Source: Flavobacterium lacus (lineage in GTDB: Bacteria; Bacteroidota; Bacteroidia; Flavobacteriales; Flavobacteriaceae). Taken from it: DNA of 64,000 bases. The stretch covers positions 51,616-115,615 of the forward strand of contig NZ_QLSV01000013.1 in assembly GCF_003268815.1 (NCBI RefSeq), in the 5' to 3' direction. The notes beneath the pieces were generated by a model that worked only from the letters and a program-made list of their open reading frames with translations, made no database searches and was not told the DNA's origin. Numbering within the stretch: the stretch's first letter is position 1; every line of letters begins with the position of its first letter. The translations under genes were made by a program, and so were the position numbers. Shown here piece by piece: positions 52,331 through 61,047 of this stretch.

Positions 52331-54580
52331 ATGGAAAACTGGTTAATTTATTTCGCAAAAATAAATGGTTTACTAGTTGTATTCTATTTGATGTATGTTC
52401 TGTTTTTAAGAAAAGAAACCTTCTTTACATCCAACCGTTGGTATTTACTATTGGGATTGATTTCTTCGTTCGTCTTGCCATTGATCACATTTACAAAAAC
52501 CGTTTGGGTGGAAAGTAAACCGTTCATTTTCCGGGAAATGACCAATTTTGAACCGGTTATTATTAAAAATGCAGTTGAAATTGAAGAAACATTTAACTGG
52601 AATGAACTATTTATTGCTTTTTATTTGCTAATTACTCTTGTTGTTTTATTTAAAATAGGTTTTGAGGTGATTTCTTTTTACAAAAGCATTAAAAATCAGC
52701 AAAGCATAAAAGAAAAGCATTTTACTTTAATCCATTCTTCAAATACTAACAACCCGTTTTCTTTTTTTGGCTATATTGTTGTGAATCAGCAACATTTTTC
52801 GGAGGAGGAATTAAATCACATCCTCATTCACGAGTCCATTCATGTAAAACAAAAACATTCCTTTGATGTGCTTTTATCAAGAATTATGTGTGCCCTTTTA
52901 TGGATAAATCCTGTGGTTTGGTTGTACCGAAAAGCAATCATTCAAAACTTAGAATTCATAGCCGATCATGAAACATTCTTAACGATTAACAACAAACACG
53001 CTTATCAAAAAACCTTATTAAAAGTAGTCACCAATAACAAGCAATTAACCATCACCAATCAATTTTTTCAATCATTAATCAAAAAACGAATCGTTATGTT
53101 AAACACCAATCCCTCGCACAAAAAGAACTCTTGGAAATATGCTGTAGTACTTCCTGTTTTAGTTGCTTTTACGTTACTTTTTCAAATTGAAATAGTCGCT
53201 CAAGAAAAAGAAAATAAAGTTAAAGAAACAACCTATGCCGTTTCTTCCAGTTATTCCTCTATTCTAACCAAAAATACTTCTGATCGAGAAATTAAAGAAT
53301 TAGAAAAAACTTTTTCAGATGAACGACAAAAACTAACCATTTCAAATGTAAAACGAAACAGTAACGATGAAATCATTGCCATTAAATTAGAATTTGATTT
53401 TGGGAAAACCTACAATCGCGTGATGGAGCGTAAATCGGATAAAGGAATTAATAGCATCAAAATCTATATTAATTCGGATGAAAATGACGATTTGGATTAT
53501 GGTTTTGAAGATGTAGTTCATATCCCAATTAATGTTATTCTAAAAGAGGATAATACTATCAGTAAAGAAACATTAGAAAAATATATGAGTTTACTTAATC
53601 TTTATAAAAACGGCCAAGAAGTTGTTTTGATTTTAAATGGTAAAGTGCATGAATCGGTTGATAATGTAAAAATTGATTTAAATGACGAGATCGGCGACAT
53701 GAAAGAGATTTCGGCAAACGAATTTGAAAAGAAATATAATAAAAAAGCTGCTAAAGATAAACTCTATTATGAAGTAAATACCATTAAGTTGCCATCGGTT
53801 AAAGTAAGTTATAATGAATTGACTAAACCATCCGAAGAGAAGGGTTTGTTTCTTTACAACTATATTTTAGAAACGCCTGATTCTAATAAGAATAGGGACA
53901 AAACAAAAGAAAAAAACACTTCCGGTTTTGGTGTTTCCTATGAAACGTCTGATTCAAAAAAAAATAATTTTAAAACAAAAGAAAAAGACAAATTTGGAAA
54001 TAATGTTTATTACGAAACTGTAGTTTCCTACGAAACATCTCGTCCTACAGAGAATATCGAGCTTATTAAAAAAAACAAATCAATTGACTACAAAAAAGCA
54101 TTAATTTATTTTGATGGTAAAGAAATCAATTATTCTGATTTTGAAAAAATAAACCCCAATATCATTTCATCTGTATCAATATTTTCTGATAAAGATCATG
54201 CAATCAAGAAATATGGTGACGCTGGCAAAAATGGTGTAATAATACTCGAGTCTACTGATTTTTATAAAAAAAATAATCCAGTTGCAAAAGAAAACAGTGA
54301 CAATATTGATTTTATACTAGGTGATAATGAAGGATTTACAATCTCTAAAAACTCTAAAAAAGAAGATTTAGATTTTTATAAATCAACTTTAGCCAAAAGT
54401 AATATTGAATTCAACTATTCCGGCATAAAGCGAAATGATAAAGGTGAAATTACATCCATATCGATAAATTTAAAACAAAAAGAAAGTAAATTAAAACGAA
54501 ACTTTAAATCAAGCAAACCAATTCCCTCACTATTTATAGGTAAGAAAAAAGGTTCTGTGGTTATTGAAGAAACCAACTAA
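52331..54580 (+). CDS. M56-family membrane sensor peptidase
   Basis: A 749-residue BlaR1-like sensor. N-terminal membrane helices (residues about 10-120) lead to the zinc peptidase motif HESIHVKQKHSFDVL, near residue 175, with a downstream ADHETF, which supplies the third ligand. After a further helix (about 272-290) comes a long Lys/Glu-rich region with no beta-lactam-sensing (penicillin-binding) domain. It ends with a TonB-plug-like segment (FEKINPNIISSVSIFSDKD, YGDAGKNGVIILES) and a short tail. The plug-like part is a feature of flavobacterial M56 proteins. It probably cleaves the BlaI-type repressor in response to envelope stress. Confidence 0.85.
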   Translation: MENWLIYFAKINGLLVVFYLMYVLFLRKETFFTSNRWYLLLGLISSFVLPLITFTKTVWVESKPFIFREMTNFEPVIIKNAVEIEETFNWNELFIAFYLLITLVVLFKIGFEVISFYKSIKNQQSIKEKHFTLIHSSNTNNPFSFFGYIVVNQQHFSEEELNHILIHESIHVKQKHSFDVLLSRIMCALLWINPVVWLYRKAIIQNLEFIADHETFLTINNKHAYQKTLLKVVTNNKQLTITNQFFQSLIKKRIVMLNTNPSHKKNSWKYAVVLPVLVAFTLLFQIEIVAQEKENKVKETTYAVSSSYSSILTKNTSDREIKELEKTFSDERQKLTISNVKRNSNDEIIAIKLEFDFGKTYNRVMERKSDKGINSIKIYINSDENDDLDYGFEDVVHIPINVILKEDNTISKETLEKYMSLLNLYKNGQEVVLILNGKVHESVDNVKIDLNDEIGDMKEISANEFEKKYNKKAAKDKLYYEVNTIKLPSVKVSYNELTKPSEEKGLFLYNYILETPDSNKNRDKTKEKNTSGFGVSYETSDSKKNNFKTKEKDKFGNNVYYETVVSYETSRPTENIELIKKNKSIDYKKALIYFDGKEINYSDFEKINPNIISSVSIFSDKDHAIKKYGDAGKNGVIILESTDFYKKNNPVAKENSDNIDFILGDNEGFTISKNSKKEDLDFYKSTLAKSNIEFNYSGIKRNDKGEITSISINLKQKESKLKRNFKSSKPIPSLFIGKKKGSVVIEETN

Positions 54581-54586
54581 AATTAT

Positions 54587-54612
54587 AAATCCCGTTCGCA
54601 CGGGATTTTTTT
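54587..54612 (+). terminator. Hairpin terminator after the M56 gene
   Basis: Perfect 9-bp stem (aaatcccgt 54587-54595, acgggattt 54600-54608) with a tcgc loop, followed by a run of T. Confidence 0.85.
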
Positions 54613-54634
54613 TATCTTTATAAAAAATTAAACG

Positions 54635-54784
54635 ATGTTTCCACTTTTAGCAAAACTGAACAAAGCTCTACTTCCGAGTTTTACTAAACAGCATTTAGAT
54701 TTAGCCAATGCCAAAAAATGGCAAATGGCTATTATCGGTTGGCGATATTTTGTCACATCACGAGCATTGGATGTAAAAAATTAA
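54635..54784 (+). CDS. Small conserved protein (49 residues)
   Basis: An open frame from ATG 54635 to TAA 54784 encodes 49 residues: MFPLLAKLNKALLPSFTKQH, then LDLANAKKWQMAIIGWRYFV, ending TSRALDVKN. From memory, very similar peptides of about 50 residues occur widely in Flavobacteriaceae and are sometimes labelled SsrA-binding protein. The true smpB product is much longer, so that label is probably wrong. The final IIGWRYFVT motif is the conserved part. It overlaps the convergent apt stop by 4 bases. Confidence 0.6.
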   Translation: MFPLLAKLNKALLPSFTKQHLDLANAKKWQMAIIGWRYFVTSRALDVKN

Positions 54785-55293
54785 TAGGTTATCGCTGCAA
54801 AAAAAGGATATTCTTTTATTTTTTCTCTTCCGTTTAAGAACGATAATTCCATTAAAAAATTGACTTGTACGATTTCGCCGCCTAATTGTTCTACTAATTC
54901 GCAAACGGCTTTGGCGGTTCCGCCGGTTGCTAACACATCGTCGTGAATTAACACTTTATCGCCGGGTTGGATAGCATCAGTATGAATTTCCAACGAATCA
55001 AATCCATATTCCAATTCATAAGAAGCCGAAATGGTATCAAAAGGAAGTTTTTTGGGTTTACGAACCGGAATAAAACCCGCGTTTAATTGTTGAGCCAACA
55101 GCGTGGCAAAAAAGAAACCACGACTTTCTACCCCTACCACTTTGTCAATTTTTTGATGATCTAAGCTTTGTAAAAGAAGTTGCAAGCATTCCGAAGTTGC
55201 TTTTGAACTACCCAATAATGGCGTAATGTCCTTAAAAACAATACCCTTTTTCGGAAAGTCAATGATATTACGAATATATTTTTCAAGAGCCAT
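54781..55293 (-). CDS. apt: Adenine phosphoribosyltransferase
   Basis: A 170-residue purine salvage enzyme that makes AMP from adenine and PRPP. The N-terminal YIRNIIDFPKKGIVFKDITP is diagnostic of Apt, VVGVESRGFFFATLLAQQLN binds adenine, and VLIHDDVLATGGTAKA is the PRPP loop. Length is normal. It is transcribed leftward from a start 72 bp from the tRNA-Arg gene; the tRNA promoter occupies most of the shared gap. Confidence 0.95.
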   Translation of the reverse strand: MALEKYIRNIIDFPKKGIVFKDITPLLGSSKATSECLQLLLQSLDHQKIDKVVGVESRGFFFATLLAQQLNAGFIPVRKPKKLPFDTISASYELEYGFDSLEIHTDAIQPGDKVLIHDDVLATGGTAKAVCELVEQLGGEIVQVNFLMELSFLNGREKIKEYPFFAAITY

Positions 55294-55322
55294 AAAAAAG
55301 TGATTTTTAAAGTAAATTTGGT

Positions 55323-55352
55323 TTGCAAGTTACACAAAAATAACTATATTTG
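55323..55352 (+). promoter_or_regulatory. Promoter of tRNA-Arg
   Basis: TTG (55323-55325), 19 bases, then TATATTTG (55345-55352): a textbook Bacteroidota promoter, 12 bases before the mature tRNA start. Confidence 0.75.
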
Positions 55353-55364
55353 CACCCGAATTAA

Positions 55365-55438
55365 GGCCTCGTGGCGCAACTGAATAGCGCATCTGATTAC
55401 GGCTCAGAAGGTTACTGGTTTGAATCCAGTCGAGGTCA
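55365..55438 (+). tRNA. tRNA-Arg (anticodon ACG)
   Basis: A 74-nt cloverleaf. The acceptor arm is GGCCTCG paired with CGAGGTC (one G-U pair), with discriminator A at 55438. The D arm uses GCGC/GCGC. The anticodon stem TCTGA/TCAGA encloses the loop TTACGGC, giving anticodon ACG (Arg; wobble A normally becomes inosine). The T arm contains CTGG-TTTGAAT-CCAG. CCA is not encoded. It is followed by repeats of its own 3' end (see the next entry). Confidence 0.95.
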
Positions 55439-55731
55439 CGAATCAATAGTAAAAAAAGAAAAAACGCCAAGCTTGCTTGAGCGTTTTTTTGTTTTTACTA
55501 TTTTCAAAGCGGAGCTTTATTGGATGTTACTCGCAAAATCCAGTCGAGGTCACTTAAGAATGAAAAGCCCACGCGATAGCGAGGGCTTTTATGTTAGAAA
55601 TCTGAATGTTGAGCTTGCTCATAAAATTCAGATCCCAATCAAGAGAAGTTTTTCAATCTTTGTTTGAAAAAACTTTTCATTTCTACTGCGGAGTTTATGC
55701 TTGAATAACGAAGTTAATCCTGTCGAGGTAA
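55439..55731 (+). ncRNA. tRNA-Arg tail: repeated 3'-end fragments and a chain of hairpins
   Basis: The 331-bp gap between tRNA-Arg and the MoxR gene is not coding. The 17-mer aatccagtcgaggtcac, which ends the tRNA (55423-55439), recurs exactly at 55537-55553 and imperfectly at 55716-55730 (aatcctgtcgaggta). The exact copy is also preceded by gttact at 55526-55531, as in the tRNA (55411-55416). Both later copies follow a similar gcggag-ttta segment (55509 and 55688). Between them lie hairpins at 55447-55500, 55563-55590, 55600-55633 and about 55645-55677. The layout recalls the repeats of the tRNA 3' end after E. coli tyrT. A processed small RNA is possible but not shown. Confidence 0.6.
55447..55500 (+). 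terminator. Extended hairpin terminator after tRNA-Arg
   Basis: Arms tagtaaaaaaagaaaaaacg (from 55447) and gcgtttttttgtttttacta (55481-55500) pair almost fully. An inner caagc/gcttg stem lies around a TT loop. The T-rich 3' arm acts as the terminator tail; the reverse direction is A-rich and can also terminate. Confidence 0.75.
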
Positions 55732-55769
55732 GTAAAAAATTGTATTTTTTTATCACGCTGGATTAAAAA

Positions 55770-57233
55770 TTACAATTTACTAATATAACTCCCGTATAAA
55801 TCTTTAAATTGAAATCCTACTTCTACTCTATCCTTACTGAGTTTATTAAACTCTACCAAACCCCATAGAATAAATTCTTTTAGAAAATAGACATCTTCTT
55901 TCGGAAAGTCCGCTTGGTATTTTCCGATTAAATCGTTCAAAGGTGTCACCGCATCCAATTGTTTTTGGTATTCTGAATCATTTGCATCATCTAACAATTC
56001 GAAACCGGATTCTGAAAAAAACCATTCTACTACTTTGGCATACGGACTGACATCGGCATCACGCTCCAATTTTTCAATTTTTGGAAAATAGGCCGGGAAA
56101 AATTCATGAATTGCATCTGAAATTAAATCCAATGCAACAGCAACTGCTCCTACTTGTTCTCCTTCGTAAACCAATTCAACTTTACCGGTTATGGCTGGGA
56201 TAATTCCCATAAAATCGGACAAACGAACTGTAGTTTTGTCCAATCCGTGTTGCAATGCTCTTCGTTCTGCTGTTGAAATTAAGTTTTCATACGCTGTGAT
56301 AGTCATTCTTGCCGAAACGCCACTTTTTGAATCGATATAATCACTTTCACGAGCTGAAAACGATATTTGCTCCAACAAATCTTTTGCCAATGAAGGTACA
56401 TGTACCCTTTGTAATTGAGACGCATTTATCTTTGCCTCCTGCTCTGTGATTCTTCTGGAAATTGAAATACTATCCGGGTAATGCGTTAAAATTTGTGAAC
56501 CAATTCTATCTTTCAATGGGGTAACAATGCTACCTCGATTGGTATAATCTTCGGGATTTGCAGTAAAAACAAATTGCATATCTAAATTTAAACGAAGTTT
56601 GTAACCCCTGATTTGAATATCGCCTTCTTGTAAAATATTGAACAAGGCAACTTGAATTCTAGCTTGTAAATCAGGCAACTCATTGATTACAAAAATACAG
56701 CGATTGGCACGCGGAATCATTCCAAAGTGAATTACTCTGTCATCAGCGTAGGCTAATTTTAAATTTGCTGCTTTAATTGGATCAATATCCCCAATTAGGT
56801 CGGCAACCGTTACATCCGGAGTGGCTAATTTTTCAAAAAAACGCTCCGATCGATGCAACCACGTAATTGGCGTTTCATCACCTTTTTCGTTTATTAAATC
56901 TTTTGCAAACCTTGAAATGGGTTGGAATGGGTCATCATTTATTTCAGAATCAGCAATAATCGGAATGTATTCGTCCAACAATTCTACCATTTGTCTTGCC
57001 AAACGCGTCTTTGCTTGACCGCGAAGACCGAGTAAATTAATGTTATGTCTTGATAGTATTGCACGTTCTAATTCAGGGATTACCGTATTTTCAAAACCAT
57101 GCACGCCTTCAAAAAGTGGTTTTTTCGCTTTTATTTTTTTAATTAAATTATCTCGAAGTTCCTCTTTAATACTTCTTGATTTCCAACCTACATTTTTTAA
57201 TTCACCTATCGTTGTAATCGTTTCTATTTTCAT
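55770..57233 (-). CDS. MoxR-like AAA+ ATPase (magnesium-chelatase-like)
   Basis: A 487-residue AAA+ protein. Walker A is NLLGLRGQAKTRLARQM (MoxR-type GxxGxAKT, with Ala normal for the family) near residue 67. Walker B is CIFVINELPD, near residue 185. The sensor part includes FTANPEDYTNRGSIVTPLKD and R-finger-like DRIGSQ. After about 360 residues the C-terminal part is helical. Such ATPases work with VWA proteins in metal-insertion or protein-assembly roles; the VWA partner is the next gene upstream on the same strand (57288-58409). Confidence 0.9.
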   Translation of the reverse strand: MKIETITTIGELKNVGWKSRSIKEELRDNLIKKIKAKKPLFEGVHGFENTVIPELERAILSRHNINLLGLRGQAKTRLARQMVELLDEYIPIIADSEINDDPFQPISRFAKDLINEKGDETPITWLHRSERFFEKLATPDVTVADLIGDIDPIKAANLKLAYADDRVIHFGMIPRANRCIFVINELPDLQARIQVALFNILQEGDIQIRGYKLRLNLDMQFVFTANPEDYTNRGSIVTPLKDRIGSQILTHYPDSISISRRITEQEAKINASQLQRVHVPSLAKDLLEQISFSARESDYIDSKSGVSARMTITAYENLISTAERRALQHGLDKTTVRLSDFMGIIPAITGKVELVYEGEQVGAVAVALDLISDAIHEFFPAYFPKIEKLERDADVSPYAKVVEWFFSESGFELLDDANDSEYQKQLDAVTPLNDLIGKYQADFPKEDVYFLKEFILWGLVEFNKLSKDRVEVGFQFKDLYGSYISKL

Positions 57234-57287
57234 TTTTTTTTAATATGTTGTTTGTAACGGTCAAAAAGTCACTATTTATATACTTTT

Positions 57288-58409
57288 CTATTTTCGAGTT
57301 CGCTTTTTTCTATTCGATTCGTAATCTTCCAAAATCATTCCTCCCAAACCTTTCAAACCAGAATAAAATGCTTTTCCTTGATTGGCCTCGGTGAACGTAT
57401 CAATAAATTGCTGTAAGTAAGCATCTTTGGCAATCATAAACGTTGTAATTGGAATGTTCAATTTTCTGGCTTGTGCTGCTTGGTTGTAGCATTGTTCGAC
57501 GATATAGGAATCTAAGCCATTGGAATTCATGTAATAACTTCCATCTTTTTCTCTTACACAACTTGGTTTTCCATCAGTTATCATAAAAATTTGTTTGTTA
57601 GCATTTCGTTTTCTGCGTAACAAATCCATCGCTAATTGCAAACCTGCGACAGTGTTAGTATGGTAGGGACCAACTTTCAAATAAGGCAAATCTTTAATTT
57701 CAATTTGCCAGGCATCATTACCAAAAACAAGAATATCAATCGTATCTTTTGGGTAACGAGCCATGATAAATTCTACTAACGCCATGGCTACTTTTTTTGC
57801 AGGAGTTATACGATCTTCACCATATAAAATCATACTATGACTGATATCTATCATCAAAACCGTACTCATTTGAGCCTTGAAGTGAGTATCTTCAACCACC
57901 AAATCATTTTCGGTTAATTTGAGATCGCCTATTCCATTATTAATTTGAGCATTTTTCAAGCTTTCAGTTAAAGAAATGCTTTCAACGCTATCGCCAAAAT
58001 GATAAGCTCTAAAATCACCGGTTTGTTCTTCGCCATTTCCCGAGTACTTGGTTTTATGATTTCCAGAACTAGAACGCTTTAAATCACCAAAAAGTTGCTC
58101 CAAAGCTTGTTGACGAATTGCTCTTTCTGTTTTCGCTGTAATGCCAATGCCTGGCGTTCCATCGTCTTTGAATTCTTCTCTGATGTATCCTTTTTTCTTT
58201 AAATCTTCAATAAAGTCATCAACTGTATAGTTTTCATCTGTTAATTGATAAGTAACATCCAGCTGTCTTAACCAATCAATCGCTTCATCAAAATCGCCTG
58301 AAGTATGCATGATTAATTCTTTAAAAATTTCAAACAATTTATCAAATGGTGTTTGAAATTTAGCTTCATACGTTTTAAAACGAAATCCTTTTTTTATAGT
58401 ATTTTCCAT
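57288..58409 (-). CDS. VWA-domain partner of the MoxR-like ATPase
   Basis: A 373-residue soluble protein. The N-terminal 150 residues are helical, and the C-terminal part is a von Willebrand A domain: the metal motif VLMIDISHSMILYGEDR (DxSxS form), the Thr site in GPYHTNTVAGLQ, and MITDGKPSC with the final Asp. In ChlD/CobT- and RavA-ViaA-type systems VWA subunits present a substrate to the AAA+ ring. No metal-cofactor gene is adjacent, so a general chaperone role is as likely as chelation. It is upstream of the ATPase, which begins 54 bases after its stop. Confidence 0.88.
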   Translation of the reverse strand: MENTIKKGFRFKTYEAKFQTPFDKLFEIFKELIMHTSGDFDEAIDWLRQLDVTYQLTDENYTVDDFIEDLKKKGYIREEFKDDGTPGIGITAKTERAIRQQALEQLFGDLKRSSSGNHKTKYSGNGEEQTGDFRAYHFGDSVESISLTESLKNAQINNGIGDLKLTENDLVVEDTHFKAQMSTVLMIDISHSMILYGEDRITPAKKVAMALVEFIMARYPKDTIDILVFGNDAWQIEIKDLPYLKVGPYHTNTVAGLQLAMDLLRRKRNANKQIFMITDGKPSCVREKDGSYYMNSNGLDSYIVEQCYNQAAQARKLNIPITTFMIAKDAYLQQFIDTFTEANQGKAFYSGLKGLGGMILEDYESNRKKRTRK

Positions 58410-58586
58410 TGATTATAAATTTACAATTTCTCCGTTGATTCGAATTATAACGAATATTAATTTTTAGTTAAAATAAATTTGACCATACTTACTTAAGGAA
58501 GAATTGACGGTAATTAGTTTAAAAAATTAAACCATCTTGTATCATTTCATTTCACTTTCAATCTTATCTTTGAAAAAAATAAATTA

Positions 58587-59159
58587 ATGGCGTCTAATTT
58601 TTTAATGGAAGAAACTTTCCAAAACATAACTTATAGTTCATTAGAAATTCGATACAAAGAATTTGAGCTTTGTACTTTTGAAAATTGTGATTTTACAACG
58701 TGTGATTTCACCGGAGTCATGTTTGTTGATTGTGTTTTTAAACACTGTAACTTCAAAGAGACAAAAATTAATTATGTGTCTTTACGCGGTGTAAATTTTA
58801 ATTATTGTGATTTTACATCGGTTAATTTTGCGATGACCGATCAAGTGATTTATGATTTCAATTTCACGAATTGCCTCCTAGATTACGCTCAGTTTTATGC
58901 ATTAAAACTTAAAAAAATGCACTTTATCAATTGTAGTATGATTTCGGTTGATTTTATGAAGAGCGATTTATCCGAAGCTTTATTTGACAATTGCAATTTG
59001 AGAAGAGCTGTTTTTATTGATACAAACCTTCAAAAAGCCGACTTCTATTCGAGTTACGATTTTGTATTGGATCCGGAAAAAAATAAAATGAAAAGAGCAA
59101 TCTTTTCGACCGAAGGCTTAAAAGGATTGCTCTCTAAATATGATTTGGTAATTAAATAA
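58587..59159 (+). CDS. Pentapeptide-repeat protein
   Basis: A 190-residue protein made largely of right-handed quadrilateral beta-helix repeats A/C-[D/N]-[L/F]-x-x, for example FENCDFTTCDFTGVMFVDC and FNYCDFTSVNFAMTDQVIYD. The layout resembles Qnr proteins, which protect DNA gyrase from quinolones by DNA mimicry, but Qnr has about 218 residues and a distinct loop pattern, so that function is not supported. The C-terminal segment (SSYDFVLDPEKNKMKRAIFS) is as in related flavobacterial proteins. A TATCTTTG box is at 58565-58572. Confidence 0.85.
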   Translation: MASNFLMEETFQNITYSSLEIRYKEFELCTFENCDFTTCDFTGVMFVDCVFKHCNFKETKINYVSLRGVNFNYCDFTSVNFAMTDQVIYDFNFTNCLLDYAQFYALKLKKMHFINCSMISVDFMKSDLSEALFDNCNLRRAVFIDTNLQKADFYSSYDFVLDPEKNKMKRAIFSTEGLKGLLSKYDLVIK

Positions 59160-61037
59160 TTATTTCAAGATAATAAATTCGCAACGCCGATTGATGGAAT
59201 GTTCCACTTCCGAACAATTGTCGCCGCACTTAATTAACGGAACACGTTCACCATATCCTTTTGACCGCATGCGATTTCGGTTAATTCCGTTTGAAACTAA
59301 ATATTCCAAAGCAGCACCTGCTCTATCTTGCGACAAACGCAAATTATAAGCATCTGAGGCTCTAGAATCAGTGTGAGCACCCAATTCGATTACCATTCGT
59401 GGATATTTATTCATAATTGCCACTAAGACATCAAGAGTTCGAGCTGCTTCTTCTTTGATATCCCACTTATTCAAGTCAAAATAAATGTTTTCCAACTGGA
59501 TATAGACTAAACCGTCGTCTTTAGTCACAATAATTTCTTCGGCATCATCATAGGATTCAATTTCTAATTCAATTGTAAAACGAACCCTTCCATCATCAGT
59601 TGTTTCAAAAATTTGTTCTTTGGATGCGTAAAAATCTCTATCGGCAACAATTTTATACTTTGTATTGGGTTCGGAGTTAAATACATAATCAGCGTCTGCT
59701 CCTACTACTAATTGACCGATTAATTTATCATCCATATCAAATAAAGTTACCGTTGTTCCCGGAAGAAGTTCTTTGGTCACTTTATCTCGCACATCTCCTT
59801 CTACTATGAATCTGCGTTCGTTTTCTTCACGAATAAAAGAATAGAGATTATCGCTCCCTTTTCGATTGGAAGCAAAATACCCCAGATTTTCTTCTGCTTT
59901 TACAACATAAGCAAAATCATCCATTCCAGTGTTAATGGTTTCTCCTAAATTGATGGGTTTCGCAAAAACTTCATCATAACTACGTGCCATAAAAATATCC
60001 AAACCGCCTAATCCTTGCAAACCATCTGAAGCAAAATACAATGTTCCATCGTCTGCTATAAAAGGAAATTGCTCTCTGTGAATAGTGTTAATATTATTGC
60101 CTAAGTTTTGTGGTTCTGTAAATCCGCCGTCTTCTAAAATATCAACATAAAACAGATCAAACGAGCCAAGTGATTCGGATCTATCGCTTGAAAAATACAA
60201 TTTCTTTTCATCCGCACTCAAAGCGGGATGTTGTGTTGAAAACTGATTGCTAGAAAAAGGTAATTCTGTTACGTTTGTCCATTCATTTTCTATAAATTCT
60301 GCTTTAAAAAGTTTAACCGATGCAAATTTTTCATCACCAACTTGAACCTGCTCATCACTGGTTCTACTAAAATACATTGTTTTACCATCTTTGGTAAAAA
60401 CAGCATTACTCTCGTGTGTTTTGGTATTGATTTGCTCAGAAAAAGGTTTGATATTTTCTAAGATTCCATCTGTTGAAACTGTGGCTTCATACAAATCTAA
60501 ATACGGCTTTTCGTTCCATTTGTACAGTGGACTTTCAGCATTTCGCAAAGAAGCGAAAACAACTTTCTCTCCAAAAAAGGAAATTCCGAAATCGCCCGTA
60601 CTGTTGCTTCTCGTCATTTGATTGACCTTGTAATTATAGGGTACAATATTGTTGAGATGCTCTTTGAATTTTTTGGTGTCGACAGGATATTTCAAGTAAT
60701 CGCTCATGATTTTATCGCCTTTTTCGTAATCATCGATTCCCTTTAAGGCATGAGCATAACGAAAATAATAGTCCGGTTTTACACTGTCTTTGTATTTAAA
60801 AACCAGATTTCCATAATTATCTGCGGCAAACTTCATTTGAGCATTGTAATAGTAACAATCGCCTAAATTCTGTAATACACTTTGGTCTTGATTTTGCTTA
60901 AACTTTTCATACATTTTAGCTGCTTCCACGTATGCTTTGTTGGCAAAAAGTTCATTTGCTTTTTTGATAGTTGGTTTTTGAGCCAAAATAAATTGACTCA
61001 TCAACAAAAAGAAAATTATATAGTTGCTATTTCTCAT
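59160..61037 (-). CDS. OmpA-family protein with PD40 repeats (T9SS-associated)
   Basis: A 625-residue exported protein starting MRNSNYIIFFLLMSQFILAQ. The N-terminal part is TPR-like (NELFANKAYVEAAKMYEKFK). It is followed by WD40-like PD40 repeats (LYFSSDRSESLGSFDLFYVD, then LYFASDGLQGLGGLDIFMAR) and a carboxypeptidase-like segment (VEGDVRDKVTKELLPGTTVT). The C-terminal OmpA domain (IYFDLNKWDIKEEAARTLD, ELGAHTDSRASDAYNLRLSQ) binds peptidoglycan. The plan matches the OmpA partner found with PorP/SprF; the longer frame to 61079 is less likely. It begins 11 bp after the PorP/SprF stop. Confidence 0.9.
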   Translation of the reverse strand: MRNSNYIIFFLLMSQFILAQKPTIKKANELFANKAYVEAAKMYEKFKQNQDQSVLQNLGDCYYYNAQMKFAADNYGNLVFKYKDSVKPDYYFRYAHALKGIDDYEKGDKIMSDYLKYPVDTKKFKEHLNNIVPYNYKVNQMTRSNSTGDFGISFFGEKVVFASLRNAESPLYKWNEKPYLDLYEATVSTDGILENIKPFSEQINTKTHESNAVFTKDGKTMYFSRTSDEQVQVGDEKFASVKLFKAEFIENEWTNVTELPFSSNQFSTQHPALSADEKKLYFSSDRSESLGSFDLFYVDILEDGGFTEPQNLGNNINTIHREQFPFIADDGTLYFASDGLQGLGGLDIFMARSYDEVFAKPINLGETINTGMDDFAYVVKAEENLGYFASNRKGSDNLYSFIREENERRFIVEGDVRDKVTKELLPGTTVTLFDMDDKLIGQLVVGADADYVFNSEPNTKYKIVADRDFYASKEQIFETTDDGRVRFTIELEIESYDDAEEIIVTKDDGLVYIQLENIYFDLNKWDIKEEAARTLDVLVAIMNKYPRMVIELGAHTDSRASDAYNLRLSQDRAGAALEYLVSNGINRNRMRSKGYGERVPLIKCGDNCSEVEHSINRRCEFIILK

Positions 61038-61047
61038 TTTAATTTCT

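Noticed and set aside
55371..55667. 98-codon open frame over the tRNA and its downstream repeats
   Set aside because: It starts inside tRNA-Arg and its two SSRGH segments are translations of the repeated tRNA 3' end. No protein-like composition or ribosome site.
55770..57233. Ala in the Walker A loop of the ATPase as a defect
   Set aside because: GxxGxAKT is the normal form in MoxR-type ATPases.
58587..59159. Qnr quinolone-resistance protein
   Set aside because: Repeat architecture is shared, but length and loop pattern do not match Qnr, so a resistance call is not supported.
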